Positions 17,898-26,068 of a stretch of DNA of 64,000 bases are shown piece after piece (within the stretch, counting starts at the first letter, position 1; every line of letters begins with the position of its first letter). The stretch covers positions 1-64,000 of the forward strand of contig QCPW01000003.1 in assembly GCA_003209655.1 (NCBI GenBank), given 5' to 3'. Under the pieces are notes generated by a model, which was given only the letters and a program-made list of their open reading frames with translations, was not told where the DNA came from and did not search any database. Both the position numbers and the translations under genes were made by a program. Origin of the DNA: Prochlorococcus sp. AG-442-M23. GTDB lineage: Bacteria > Cyanobacteriota > Cyanobacteriia > PCC-6307 > Cyanobiaceae.

Positions 17898-18605
17898 ATG
17901 AGAACTTTACTAATAAGTGGAGCCAATAGAGGTATTGGACTAAACATTGCACATAAAGAATTAAAAGAAGGAAACAGAATCAGTGTTGGCATAAGAGATT
18001 TAGAATCATTAAAAGGAAGCTCTATTGATCCAAATAAATGGCCAGAAGGGAGAATTATAATAAACCACTATGATGCATTAAAAAAAATTACAGCCGAAAA
18101 TTGGATAAAAAATACAGTAGATGAATTTGGAGGATTTGATTCAGTAATAAATTGTTCTGGAGTATTATCTAAAGTCCCTTTCTTATTCAAAGATGGTGAT
18201 GAAGAAGATATTTTAAATACACTAAATATCAACTTTCTGGCTATTTGGAATTTATGTAGGCTTTCTTGGGATCATTTATGTGCCTCAGGCAGAGGAAGAA
18301 TTATCGTTTTGGTTTCAATGAGTGGGAAAAGATCTAAAGGGGATTTAGCCGCTTATTCTTCTTCAAAGTTCGCCCTGATGGGATTATGCCAAACCATGAG
18401 AAATAAAGGTTGGGATAAAAATATAAGGATTTCAGCAATTTGCCCAAGTTGGGTTAATACAAAAATGGCACGAAATATTTCTTCCCTGGACAAATCAAGC
18501 ATGACACAACCTGAAGATATTGCTGAAATATGCTCAACTATTCTAAAGTTACCTACCCAATCAGTTCCATTTGAAATTGCCTTAAACTGTAATTATGAGG
18601 TTTAA
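17898..18605 (+). CDS. Short-chain dehydrogenase/reductase
   Basis: A 235-residue classical SDR. It has LISGANRGIGLNIA for cofactor binding (5-18), INCSGVL in place of the NAG motif, Ser in VLVSMSG, and the catalytic YSSSKFALMG (Tyr and Lys). The middle part NTLNINFLAIWNL is the usual structural helix. Substrate is unknown. It starts 7 bases after crtL and probably is co-transcribed with it, which gives a faint link to isoprenoid or pigment metabolism. Its last 4 bases overlap the convergent GIY-YIG gene. Confidence 0.78.
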   Translation: MRTLLISGANRGIGLNIAHKELKEGNRISVGIRDLESLKGSSIDPNKWPEGRIIINHYDALKKITAENWIKNTVDEFGGFDSVINCSGVLSKVPFLFKDGDEEDILNTLNINFLAIWNLCRLSWDHLCASGRGRIIVLVSMSGKRSKGDLAAYSSSKFALMGLCQTMRNKGWDKNIRISAICPSWVNTKMARNISSLDKSSMTQPEDIAEICSTILKLPTQSVPFEIALNCNYEV

Positions 18606-19144
18606 CCTAAATTGAAAATTAAGTAAGCCATTGAGAGCATTGCAATTGCTATAAATAAACCTTTTATTCGATTAGTTAACAACGAAAAAAGAGATAGATC
18701 TTCAGAAAAGTATCCACCAAAACTACCTGTAATAAATAATACAACCATTGGAAGAGATGCCATTCCAAAAGAATAAGAAATAGCTTTTACAAATGCAAAA
18801 TTTAAATAATTAAAAATAAAGGAACTTAATAAAAACAATAAAAAAGATGCAAATAGAGTTATAGAAACTTCAGCATCAAGTGTGTGAGGTAAATTTCCTT
18901 TTAATTCAAACTGTTTTTTGCATTCAGATATTTGCCTTTTTGAAAGTTTTAAATATCCTGTTTCAGGAATTCTTTGGGATTTATATTTTCTTAATAACCT
19001 TGCTTCAAGTGTCTCAGGTTCCTTAGTCATTATAGAAGTTAGTAATTCATCTGGTTTGAGTTTTCTAATTTTCTTATCAAGATTATCTGTCTTACCAATA
19101 CGATAAAGATCTCCGACTCTTATAAGGTAAACATATCCCGCCAT
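18602..19144 (-). CDS. GIY-YIG (T5orf172/MUG113-like) domain fused to three membrane helices
   Basis: A 180-residue protein in two parts. Residues 3-70 have the GIY-YIG layout (GYVYLIRVGDLYRIGKTDN, then TLEARLLRKY with the candidate Glu) and a closing GYLKLS strand, as in T5orf172/MUG113 nuclease-like domains. Residues 92-180 are hydrophobic, with three likely membrane helices (about 92-114, 117-141, 159-179). The fusion suggests a nuclease-like domain held at the membrane on the cytoplasmic side. The function is unknown. It is divergent from the GST-like gene at 19219. Confidence 0.65.
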   Translation of the reverse strand: MAGYVYLIRVGDLYRIGKTDNLDKKIRKLKPDELLTSIMTKEPETLEARLLRKYKSQRIPETGYLKLSKRQISECKKQFELKGNLPHTLDAEVSITLFASFLLFLLSSFIFNYLNFAFVKAISYSFGMASLPMVVLFITGSFGGYFSEDLSLFSLLTNRIKGLFIAIAMLSMAYLIFNLG

Positions 19145-19218
19145 TTGCGATGTAAGATTAATATTATGCCTATGTAAATAATACTAAAAGAATCAAAGAA
19201 ATTTAAATTTTTTACAAA

Positions 19219-19878
19219 ATGAGAACAGATATTTTATATTCATTTCGTAGATGCCCATATGCAATTAGAGTTAGATGGGCATTATTAATTTGCGAAATTA
19301 AAGTAGAAATAAGAGAGGTTGATTTAAAAAATAAGCCCTTAGAATTTATAAACAAATCAAGTACTAAAACTGTTCCTATTTTATTAAAAAAAAATAATGA
19401 AGTAATAGAAGAGAGTTTAGACATAATAATCTGGGCACTTTCAGAGTCCAAAAAAGATAACATGAAAACCCTTTATATTCCAAATAGTGAGGAGGAAGAA
19501 ATTTTAGAAATTATTTCCGAAAATGACAATGGGTTTAAATATCATTTGGATCGTTTTAAGTATTCAGCAAGGTTCAATAAAAGTGAAGAAGATTATCATT
19601 TCATAGAAGCCAGGAAATTCATCAAAGAATGGAATAAGAAACTTATTAATAAAAAATGGCTAATAGGAGATAAACCTTCTATCGCAGATTGGAGTATTTG
19701 GCCATTCGTAAGGCAATTTAAAATTGCTTGCGAAAGTCAGAAAAAAATTAGGTACTTTGATGAACCAATAAAAGAGTGGTTAGATTACTTTGAAAAACAT
19801 CAACATTTTAAAAATGTAATGCATAAATATGATCCATGGGAATCATCTTCTAAAAAAGATTATTTCCCTTTTAATTAG
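19219..19878 (+). CDS. Glutathione S-transferase-like protein
   Basis: A 219-residue protein. The N-terminal thioredoxin-like domain is ILYSFRRCPYAIRVRWALL, with Cys12 followed by Pro as in Cys-type (omega/beta-like) GSTs, then KTVPILL (cis-Pro) and ESLDIIIWAL (the Glu-Ser that holds glutathione). The C-terminal half is helical, with WLIGDKPSIADWSIWPFVRQF, the usual ADxxxxP segment. It may act as a thiol transferase or reductase in redox defence. Its last 4 bases overlap the convergent 85-residue gene. Confidence 0.78.
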   Translation: MRTDILYSFRRCPYAIRVRWALLICEIKVEIREVDLKNKPLEFINKSSTKTVPILLKKNNEVIEESLDIIIWALSESKKDNMKTLYIPNSEEEEILEIISENDNGFKYHLDRFKYSARFNKSEEDYHFIEARKFIKEWNKKLINKKWLIGDKPSIADWSIWPFVRQFKIACESQKKIRYFDEPIKEWLDYFEKHQHFKNVMHKYDPWESSSKKDYFPFN

Positions 19879-20132
19879 CTATCAAGTAATTTTCTTTTTT
19901 CAATAATTCTTGCTAATTCTAAAAAGTATCCTGCAGTTCTAAATTTTCCAATATTTTTCTCTTTAAATTCAAAATCACTTCTAATTTCTGCAGTTTCAGC
20001 CATAATTAAATCTAGTTCATTAAATCCAAGACTATATAATTCTCCAAGTTCAATCTCTCTACCAAGTAAGTGACTCCTAAACCATTTTTCCTTATTTTCT
20101 TGAGGTGGAATTTCGTATGGTGTATGGGACAT
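19875..20132 (-). CDS. Hypothetical protein, 85 residues
   Basis: A small, charged, soluble protein. It begins MSHTPYEIPPQENKEKWFRSHLLGRE and continues with helices rich in Glu and Leu (ELGELYSLGFNELDLIMAET, then AGYFLELARIIEKRKLL). I do not recognise a family. It has an ATG start and no competing longer frame. The start lies 44 bases from the 3' end of the gltS-like gene on the same strand, and the last 4 bases overlap the GST-like gene. Confidence 0.55.
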   Translation of the reverse strand: MSHTPYEIPPQENKEKWFRSHLLGREIELGELYSLGFNELDLIMAETAEIRSDFEFKEKNIGKFRTAGYFLELARIIEKRKLLDS

Positions 20133-20176
20133 TAATTAAGAAAAATATATTTTTATACTAACTTAACTTGTTATTC

Positions 20177-21544
20177 TCAACTTGTAGAAATCCTGTTGTT
20201 AAATATAAAGGCAACAAAAATAACAAAAAGAGTTATTAAGGCAGAAATCTCTGTCCAATAATCTAGTCCGATTTTTGAAATAACAAAGGGCGCTATTACA
20301 GTAAAGAAACCGCCTGATAATATTAGTTGAGCGAAAAGTTGCTTAGATGTAAAAATTGGAAGAGTTTTAGAAATATTTTTAGGATCTGCTAGCCTTAAAA
20401 GCAATAAACCGGAAGCAACTACACCTGTAGAATTTCCAAACTCTATTAAACTTTTCTCAAACCAGTAATCATCAAATATAAAGTATGCAAAATAGGCAAT
20501 GCAAACTAAATTCCATAGTAAACCAAAAACAGTAAGCAATAATATAAGAACCCAATTTTCAAAAACAGTTGCAATATCTAAACTTGCCATTGCTGTAAAA
20601 ATCAATAAATCTGTGGAGAGTATGCCAATTTCTCTCTGAAGGATATTAGAAATAAGATCTGTATTATTAGTTTTTTCTAAAATATATCTTATCAAAAGTG
20701 ATCCAATAAGAATAAGAGGAAATACAGGAAGTGAAAGAATAATTTCTCTTGAAAATTCACCCAAGAAATTTGAAATGTATCTTAAAAACTGAAGAAGCAA
20801 GACCCCAAAAGTCAAGGCTAAACCCACAAAGCCAAGGTTTAAAAACAATACTTTTAAATCTGAAAAAAATTTTATTTTAAAATTTGAATTTGAATTTTCT
20901 TTTTTATCTATAATTTTCTCAGTATCTGAAAGTCTTAAAGTTCTTCCCAGAAATATAAAGATACTACCTAACAATGAGGAGGACAATAGTCCCATTGTTG
21001 CCATAGCCAAACCAAGATCTAATCCTTCGGAGAAACCTAACCTATTAAAACTCTCTCCAATAATAGATGCGGCTCCATGCCCTCCCTCAAAACCAACTTC
21101 AATTAAACAACCCATTAAGGGATTTATATCCATATGAGGAGATAAAAGATATTTAACAACCAACCCTCCAACAAAAAATTGGCCAAAACCTAAAGAAAGA
21201 GCTAGCAAAAACTGATTAAAAATAGGCTTCACTAAACCATTAATATTAGGTATTGGTCTACCTAGCATTAAAGTCGCAAAAACTAAAGACAAAAGAGGTG
21301 TAGGAAAATTACTCCAGACATTAGTAGTCTCTTTTGATAAAAAATGAATTAGACCGTAAGGTCCTATTGATATTCCAGCAATACCTGAAATAACTGCTAT
21401 TGGGAGTCCAAATCTTTCTAATTGAACCGCCAGTTTTAATCTTCTACCAAAAATTAGTAAGAAAAATATTATTAAAAATCCGAAAAAGCTTATTAACAGT
21501 GAATTTGAGAAAATATCTTTATTCTGTAGGAGGGAAATTTCCAA
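20177..21544 (-). CDS. gltS: GltS-type Na+/glutamate symporter family transporter
   Basis: A 455-residue inner-membrane protein with about 10-12 hydrophobic segments. The GltS hallmark GFEGGHGAASIIGESF lies near 155-170 and FGRRLKLAVQLERFGLPIAVISG starts the transport core (shown here as RLKLAVQLERFGLP). It has two inverted halves: the second motif EFGNSTGVVASGLLLLRLADP is near 385-405. Family members import glutamate with Na+. Substrate here is inferred from family only; some cyanobacterial relatives have no tested substrate. It stands 106 bases downstream of pcb beyond that gene's terminator, on the same strand, so it should have its own promoter. Confidence 0.78.
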   Translation of the reverse strand: MEISLLQNKDIFSNSLLISFFGFLIIFFLLIFGRRLKLAVQLERFGLPIAVISGIAGISIGPYGLIHFLSKETTNVWSNFPTPLLSLVFATLMLGRPIPNINGLVKPIFNQFLLALSLGFGQFFVGGLVVKYLLSPHMDINPLMGCLIEVGFEGGHGAASIIGESFNRLGFSEGLDLGLAMATMGLLSSSLLGSIFIFLGRTLRLSDTEKIIDKKENSNSNFKIKFFSDLKVLFLNLGFVGLALTFGVLLLQFLRYISNFLGEFSREIILSLPVFPLILIGSLLIRYILEKTNNTDLISNILQREIGILSTDLLIFTAMASLDIATVFENWVLILLLTVFGLLWNLVCIAYFAYFIFDDYWFEKSLIEFGNSTGVVASGLLLLRLADPKNISKTLPIFTSKQLFAQLILSGGFFTVIAPFVISKIGLDYWTEISALITLFVIFVAFIFNNRISTS

Positions 21545-21600
21545 TTATTTGAAACTTAATACTTTACAAATTTAATTTAATAAATAAATCTTATCAAATA

Positions 21601-21627
21601 AAAAAGGCCTCAATAAGTGAGACCTTT
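21601..21627 (-). terminator. Intrinsic terminator of pcb
   Basis: On the minus strand AAAGGTCTCA (21618..21627) pairs with TGAGGCCTTT (21603..21612) with one G-U wobble across a 5-base loop, followed by a short T-run. It lies 23 bases beyond the pcb stop codon, in the right direction. Confidence 0.8.
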
Positions 21628-21650
21628 AAATATTATTTGTGAGTTGAAAT

Positions 21651-22709
21651 TTAATCTTTAAGAGTGACAGTAGCACTATCAATATTACTGATAGCATTTG
21701 TAACTCTCTTAAAGTCAAATCCTAATGCTCTTAATGCATGCCACAAATGACCTTGAATAAAGAAGAAGCCGAAATAGTAGTGTACATTTGCTAACCACGC
21801 CCTTGAGGTGTATTCACCGTCAGGAAGGTCAACAGTATCAACCCAATAAGGAGAAATACTAAATTTCAATTCAAGTGGTTCTCCAAAGAATTCAGTAGGA
21901 TAAACTGTTGTATTAGCTGCACTCCAGAAGGCTGCAATAATAGCCATCCAGCCTATTCCTGCTAAAGACCAAGAGAGAACTGCTTCCGCGGAAAGAAGTC
22001 CTTTACCTTTGAATTTGGTATATTCTCCGACTTGCTTAGTAGCAATATGCCAAGCACCACCAGTAATCTCAACAAAAGCAAGGAAAGCATGACCACCCAT
22101 TACTTCCTCGAGACTATCAATAGTTAAGAAGTCTGTTTGATGGTTCCAAATTTTGGCTAAGTTTAATTCATACTCAACCTGTCTTACAGAACCAATAGCT
22201 GGATCATAAATACCGTGAACACGTGCCCATTCAACAAAAGCAATAACTGCGAATCCAAGAATAATTAGATGATGACCAAGAATAAATGTCAATTTATCTG
22301 GATTATCCCATTCAATATTGAATTTTCTAGCTTTTGCTACTTCAGAGTCTTCTAAATTACCAGGAAGGAGCAAAGAATGTAAAAGTCCTCCTGCGGCTAA
22401 AACCATAGAAGAAACTAAGTGAACTATTGCTATCGCTAGAACAGGTTTAGTATCTCCCATCGCAACCCCATTAGCGTCAAACCCTATTCCAAGAGTTGCT
22501 AAATGAGGAAGAACGATTAGAGGTTGGTGTCCCATTGGGACGCTTGGGTCAAATCGTGAAAGTTCGAAAAGGGTGAAAGCACCAGCCCAGAAAACAATTA
22601 ATCCTGCATGAGCTACATGAGCAGCGATAAATTTTCCTGAGCGATTTGCTACACCTGAATTACCAGCCCACCATCCGTAGGTAGTATCTGGATTGCCATA
22701 GGTTTGCAT
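21651..22709 (-). CDS. pcbA: Divinyl chlorophyll a/b-binding antenna protein Pcb
   Basis: A 352-residue thylakoid protein of the Pcb/IsiA/CP43 family with six membrane helices. It begins [25 protein letters not shown], the typical Pcb start. Helices carry the chlorophyll-ligand His residues: [96 protein letters not shown]. It collects light for photosystem II, and in high-light strains a single such gene is usual. It lacks the large lumenal loop of CP43. It ends in a clear terminator, so it is probably monocistronic. It is a strong Prochlorococcus marker. Confidence 0.97.
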   Translation of the reverse strand: MQTYGNPDTTYGWWAGNSGVANRSGKFIAAHVAHAGLIVFWAGAFTLFELSRFDPSVPMGHQPLIVLPHLATLGIGFDANGVAMGDTKPVLAIAIVHLVSSMVLAAGGLLHSLLLPGNLEDSEVAKARKFNIEWDNPDKLTFILGHHLIILGFAVIAFVEWARVHGIYDPAIGSVRQVEYELNLAKIWNHQTDFLTIDSLEEVMGGHAFLAFVEITGGAWHIATKQVGEYTKFKGKGLLSAEAVLSWSLAGIGWMAIIAAFWSAANTTVYPTEFFGEPLELKFSISPYWVDTVDLPDGEYTSRAWLANVHYYFGFFFIQGHLWHALRALGFDFKRVTNAISNIDSATVTLKD

Positions 22710-23039
22710 TTAGGAATTGATTAGCTTAAACGTTTTGAGAATACTTTATATTTCAGCAAAGAGTTGAATTCACAACAAAATTGTAAAGGTTGTTAATCCT
22801 AGTCATAAATACTTAAAGATAATAATGAAGGCTTTTAACAGTGTTGAAAAGATAGATTTAGTCTAAATATTTATTGATTTTATAAATGTTTTAACAAATT
22901 TCTTTTGGATTACTTCATCAAATATTTAAAAAAAAATCTCTCTTTGCTGACATTATTAATTCTTTATGTCATAAAAACATAAAAAATTATTGCCTCATTC
23001 TCAATCAATTACTAAAAATAAAATAAGACAACTCTTCTC
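22710..23039. other. 330-base intergenic region upstream of pcb
   Basis: The gap is AT-rich. The pcb promoter should lie here: a TACAAT hexamer on the minus strand (22780..22785) would give a leader of about 64 bases, but no good -35 is seen. I find no RNA family, repeat or convincing hairpin. The upper end must also hold the promoter of the small frame starting at 23040 on the other strand, if it is real. Confidence 0.4.
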
Positions 23040-23216
23040 ATGACACTTTCCCAAAGAACTTCTAGACAAATTTCACTAGGAATGAAATCAGAAGGGCATT
23101 ACAAAAAGGCTGCTAGAACTTATCGAAAATCAGAGCAATATACAAAAATGATTAATCTATATCCAATACTACAAAACACACTGATTGAATGTAAGGATGA
23201 AAATTTAGTTATCTAA
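23040..23216 (+). CDS. Small hypothetical protein, 58 residues
   Basis: An ATG-initiated frame of 58 codons. The N-terminal half is basic and helical (QRTSRQISLGMKSEGHYKKA, then ARTYRKSEQYTKMINLYP), the C-terminal part is neutral to acidic. I do not recognise it. It fills most of the gap between pcb and the next minus-strand gene, has no overlap with another gene, and codes like neighbouring proteins. The sequence resembles neither Hli nor ribosomal proteins. No ribosome site is seen upstream. Confidence 0.45.
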   Translation: MTLSQRTSRQISLGMKSEGHYKKAARTYRKSEQYTKMINLYPILQNTLIECKDENLVI

Positions 23217-23268
23217 TATTTTTTTAAGGATATTTTTATATATTGTTGAATTGTTCTTATATTAATCA

Positions 23269-23505
23269 CTAGGCTGCTTCTTTATCAAACTGCTTTTCGG
23301 AAAGATATTTATCAATTATCTTCTTACATAATTTTATATTATAGAGAGCTTCAGGATTCCAAGGTTTTTTTTGTCCATAAGGAGAGCTTTTCCAGTGTGT
23401 GCCAGGTTTTAAGAAACCATTCTCCCTAAAATAAGACAGTTTTATTTCAGTTGTACCTAAATTCTTAGCTGCATAATTAGAAGATTGCCATATATTCCCT
23501 AACAT
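23269..23505 (-). CDS. Small protein with winged-helix (excisionase/MerR-like) appearance
   Basis: A 78-residue protein. The stretch GTTEIKLSYFRENGFLKPGTHW followed by YGQKKPWNPEALYNI (given in two parts) has the shape of small winged-helix DNA-binding units of the phage excisionase and MerR type: helix, turn, helix with LKPGxHW, then a wing and an aromatic closing helix. No recombinase or phage gene is nearby, so a host regulator or a relic is more likely than an excisionase. The call rests on pattern only. Confidence 0.5.
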   Translation of the reverse strand: MLGNIWQSSNYAAKNLGTTEIKLSYFRENGFLKPGTHWKSSPYGQKKPWNPEALYNIKLCKKIIDKYLSEKQFDKEAA

Positions 23506-23642
23506 TGATTAAATAAATATTATTTACCCTTAATAACGTTTATCCTCTTATTTTGAAAGGGGGGGACTTTTAAATAATTATTAAATTGATAAGAACGCGG
23601 TTTTTATTATGAATGTTAATTAAATTTTTACTAAATTTAAAA

Positions 23643-23945
23643 TTAAGAAATATTAAATACCGAATTATCATTTACAAAAATTTTATTAATTCCTTCTTTT
23701 GAATTTTTAGATAACTTAAATTCTAAATAATCTTTTGTAATGGATTCACTTTTAGAAAGATTTACCCATCCCTCGATCCATTGTCCACTATTAATTAATT
23801 CATTATTAGAAATCTTAAGGTTAATATCAGCATCAAGAACTGAAACCATCAAATTTTTTATTTGATCTTTTTCTTTAATCTTATTTAATAAAACAAAATG
23901 TCTTAATCCGTTTATAGGCTTATATGAAGTCCAAATACTTTTCAT
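23643..23945 (-). CDS. TIGR02450/DUF2389-like Trp-containing small protein
   Basis: A 100-residue soluble protein. It fits the layout of the tryptophan-rich TIGR02450 family: IWTSYKPINGLRHFVLLNK near the start, then VSVLDADINLKI, and the final NNELINSGQWIEGW before residue 66. The family is widely found in bacteria without a known function. The C-terminal 30 residues are not part of the domain. It follows the 89-residue membrane protein by 6 bases and is the last gene of the hisS run. Confidence 0.55.
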   Translation of the reverse strand: MKSIWTSYKPINGLRHFVLLNKIKEKDQIKNLMVSVLDADINLKISNNELINSGQWIEGWVNLSKSESITKDYLEFKLSKNSKEGINKIFVNDNSVFNIS

Positions 23946-23951
23946 AATCTT

Positions 23952-24221
23952 CTAACTATCCACTTTTTTTTTTTCCCGTTTAGAAATAATCTTATACTCT
24001 TTTCTTATTTGATCTAATAAAACTTTTCTTTTACTTAAATAGGAAGCAGAGTCTTTTTTTGACAAATTATATCTTTCCTTCTTGGTCAGATTCATCCATT
24101 GATTCAAACTATTTTTATCGAAAGAGATAGTTTTTTTGTCTTTTAAAACTTTTTTTTGTCTTAAATCCTTAAGAAATAAAAAAAAAGATATCGTTATTGC
24201 AAATAAAAAGAAAATTATCAT
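23952..24221 (-). CDS. Small single-pass membrane protein, basic
   Basis: An 89-residue protein with one N-terminal membrane helix (IIFFLFAITISFFLFLKDL, residues 2-20), followed by a strongly basic, Lys-rich cytoplasmic part with a helical pattern (YLSKRKVLLDQIRKEYKIIS). I do not recognise it. It begins 4 bases after hisS and ends 6 bases before the TIGR02450-like gene, so the three genes form one minus-strand transcript. Confidence 0.55.
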   Translation of the reverse strand: MIIFFLFAITISFFLFLKDLRQKKVLKDKKTISFDKNSLNQWMNLTKKERYNLSKKDSASYLSKRKVLLDQIRKEYKIISKREKKKVDS

Positions 24222-24225
24222 TATC

Positions 24226-25515
24226 TTATTTAGACCTTTTTAAAAGAAGATTTTTTTTTAGCCAATTATCTAACTTAATAGAATCATCAAGTGATATGGT
24301 CTCCTCCATATTTTTAAAATTATCTTCTTTGAAAAGCCTAATAACAAATTCATTTTTAACTGCTTCATCATCTCCAATCACAACAATACTTTTTGAGTTC
24401 AATTTATTAGCTTTTTTAAATTGCTTTGAAAATGATGATCCACTTAGATCTAATTCTGTTATCAAATCATAATTTCTTAATTTTCTAGATAATTCCATTG
24501 CCATAGTTTCAGCAAGAAAGCCTTTATTGACAATATAAATATCTGTAGCTCTACTTTCTTCAAGATCCTTACCCGATAATAGAATCAGTCTTTCTAATCC
24601 AATAGCAAATCCAATGGCTGGTGTTTCTGTTCCTCCCATTTGACTTATCAAATTATCATACCTTCCTCCTCCACATACTGTAGCTTGAGAACCTAATGCA
24701 CCACTGGTAATTTCAAATGCCGTATGTGTGTAATAATCCAACCCTCTTACTAAATTTAAATTTTCGACAAACGGTATTTTTAGAAGTTTTAATTTTTCTT
24801 TAATAGTTAAATATCTCTCAAGACTCTTTTCAGACAAAAAGTCAAATAATCTTGGAGCATTTTCAAGAATTTTTCTTGTTTGAACATTCTTAGTATCAAA
24901 AATTCTTAAAGGATTCTTATCTATTCTCTTTTGAGAGTCTGCATCCAAAGAGTTTTTATTAACTTCTAACCATTTTAAAAATCCCTTTTGAAAATTTGAC
25001 CTATCAGCATGATCCCCTAAGGTATTAATTTCTAGATTTAGTTCTTTTATTCCTAATTTATCCAAAATATCCCAGGCCAGAGTAATAATTTCAATATCAC
25101 TCCTTGTAGTTTCGTAACCGACAAATTCAACTCCCAACTGATGAAACTGCCTTTGCCTTCCTGCTTGAGGTCTCTCATATCTAAACATTGGACCCATGTA
25201 CCAAAGTTTCTGAAAAGGTTTATTTGATATTCCATTTTGTATTAACGCTCTTGCAACTGATGCAGTACCCTCTGGTCTCAAGGTACAGGACCTTTCACCT
25301 CTATCTAAAAATGTATACATCTCTTTGCTAACAACATCGGTCCCTTCTCCAATCCCTCGCATAAATAATTCAGTCATTTCTAGTATTGGAGTCCTAATTT
25401 CCTTTACAGAAGCCCTAAAAAGTATTTCTATTATTATTTTTTCAACATTTTGCCACTTTATTAATTGATCTGGTAAAAGATCGACTGTTCCTCTAAGATT
25501 TTTAAAGTTATTCAA
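24226..25515 (-). CDS. hisS: Histidyl-tRNA synthetase
   Basis: A 429-residue class II synthetase, standard length. The N-terminus NLRGTVDLLPDQ is typical. Motif 2 is LRPEGTASVARAL with FRYERPQAGRQRQFHQLGVE; the HisA signature LVRGLDYYTHTAFE (about 258-271) and motif 3 GFAIGLERLILL (about 310-321) are present. The C-terminal anticodon-binding domain covers about 340-429. It charges tRNA-His in the cytoplasm and leads an operon with two small genes. Confidence 0.96.
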   Translation of the reverse strand: MNNFKNLRGTVDLLPDQLIKWQNVEKIIIEILFRASVKEIRTPILEMTELFMRGIGEGTDVVSKEMYTFLDRGERSCTLRPEGTASVARALIQNGISNKPFQKLWYMGPMFRYERPQAGRQRQFHQLGVEFVGYETTRSDIEIITLAWDILDKLGIKELNLEINTLGDHADRSNFQKGFLKWLEVNKNSLDADSQKRIDKNPLRIFDTKNVQTRKILENAPRLFDFLSEKSLERYLTIKEKLKLLKIPFVENLNLVRGLDYYTHTAFEITSGALGSQATVCGGGRYDNLISQMGGTETPAIGFAIGLERLILLSGKDLEESRATDIYIVNKGFLAETMAMELSRKLRNYDLITELDLSGSSFSKQFKKANKLNSKSIVVIGDDEAVKNEFVIRLFKEDNFKNMEETISLDDSIKLDNWLKKNLLLKRSK

Positions 25516-25612
25516 AGTTTTAATTAATAATTCAGAATTTTTAATTTAAATAGAAATTAAGTTTTGTTAGGAATGCTTATGTCATAATTTAATTTAACAT
25601 TCATACAAAATA

Positions 25613-26038
25613 TTGGGAATAACTAAAAATAAAGAGAGTCAGCATTGCGGAACAAAACCAAAAAAAATTGCCTTCGGCATTGCTCCTTTAGGTATTGTTT
25701 CAATTGGAATAGTTCCTATGGGTGTTATTAGTATAGGGGTAGTGCCAATGGGTGTTTTTTCTTTTGGTGCTGTTGCTATGGGGATAATTAATTTGTCAGT
25801 AGTTGGTATGGGGATAATTTCTGCGGGAATAACAACTATGGGTGTATGGGAATATTCTCCTAAATCACAAAGCCATAATCATCAAAGTCACACTGAGAAG
25901 ATTTCGAATATTAAAAAAAAGAATATGATTCCAGGCCTTTTTAAGACAAAAGAGGAGGCAGAAAAAGCTGCTCAAGAATATGGATGTTCAGGCGCTCATA
26001 AAATGGGTGAAAAATGGATGCCCTGTAAAATGCACTAA
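25613..26038 (+). CDS. Glycine pentad-repeat protein with C-terminal DUF3721 domain
   Basis: A 141-residue protein. The frame opens at TTG (25613); an in-frame stop at 25595..25597 and no ATG upstream make TTG the likely start. Residues 22-77 repeat every five: Gly at 22, 27, 32, 37, 42, 47, 52, 57, 67, 72 and 77 (position 62 is Ser), with Ile, Val, Met or Pro between, giving IVPMG-like units. A His-rich linker follows, and the C-terminus (FKTKEEAEKAAQEYGCSGAHKM then GEKWMPC) is DUF3721, a Cys-containing marine cyanobacterial domain. Pentad structure might be a beta-solenoid or a membrane-embedded layer; function unknown. Confidence 0.7.
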   Translation: MGITKNKESQHCGTKPKKIAFGIAPLGIVSIGIVPMGVISIGVVPMGVFSFGAVAMGIINLSVVGMGIISAGITTMGVWEYSPKSQSHNHQSHTEKISNIKKKNMIPGLFKTKEEAEKAAQEYGCSGAHKMGEKWMPCKMH

Positions 26039-26068
26039 AGATTTAACTAATTTACAAAAGCTGAAATA

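Noticed and set aside
21651-22709. IsiA or CP43 as an alternative to Pcb
   Set aside because: The protein lacks the large lumenal loop of CP43, and the N-terminus is typical of Pcb.
23559-23570. Run of seven G in the gap near 23565
   Set aside because: It is outside a gene, so no frameshift is implied; only the G10 tract affects a protein.
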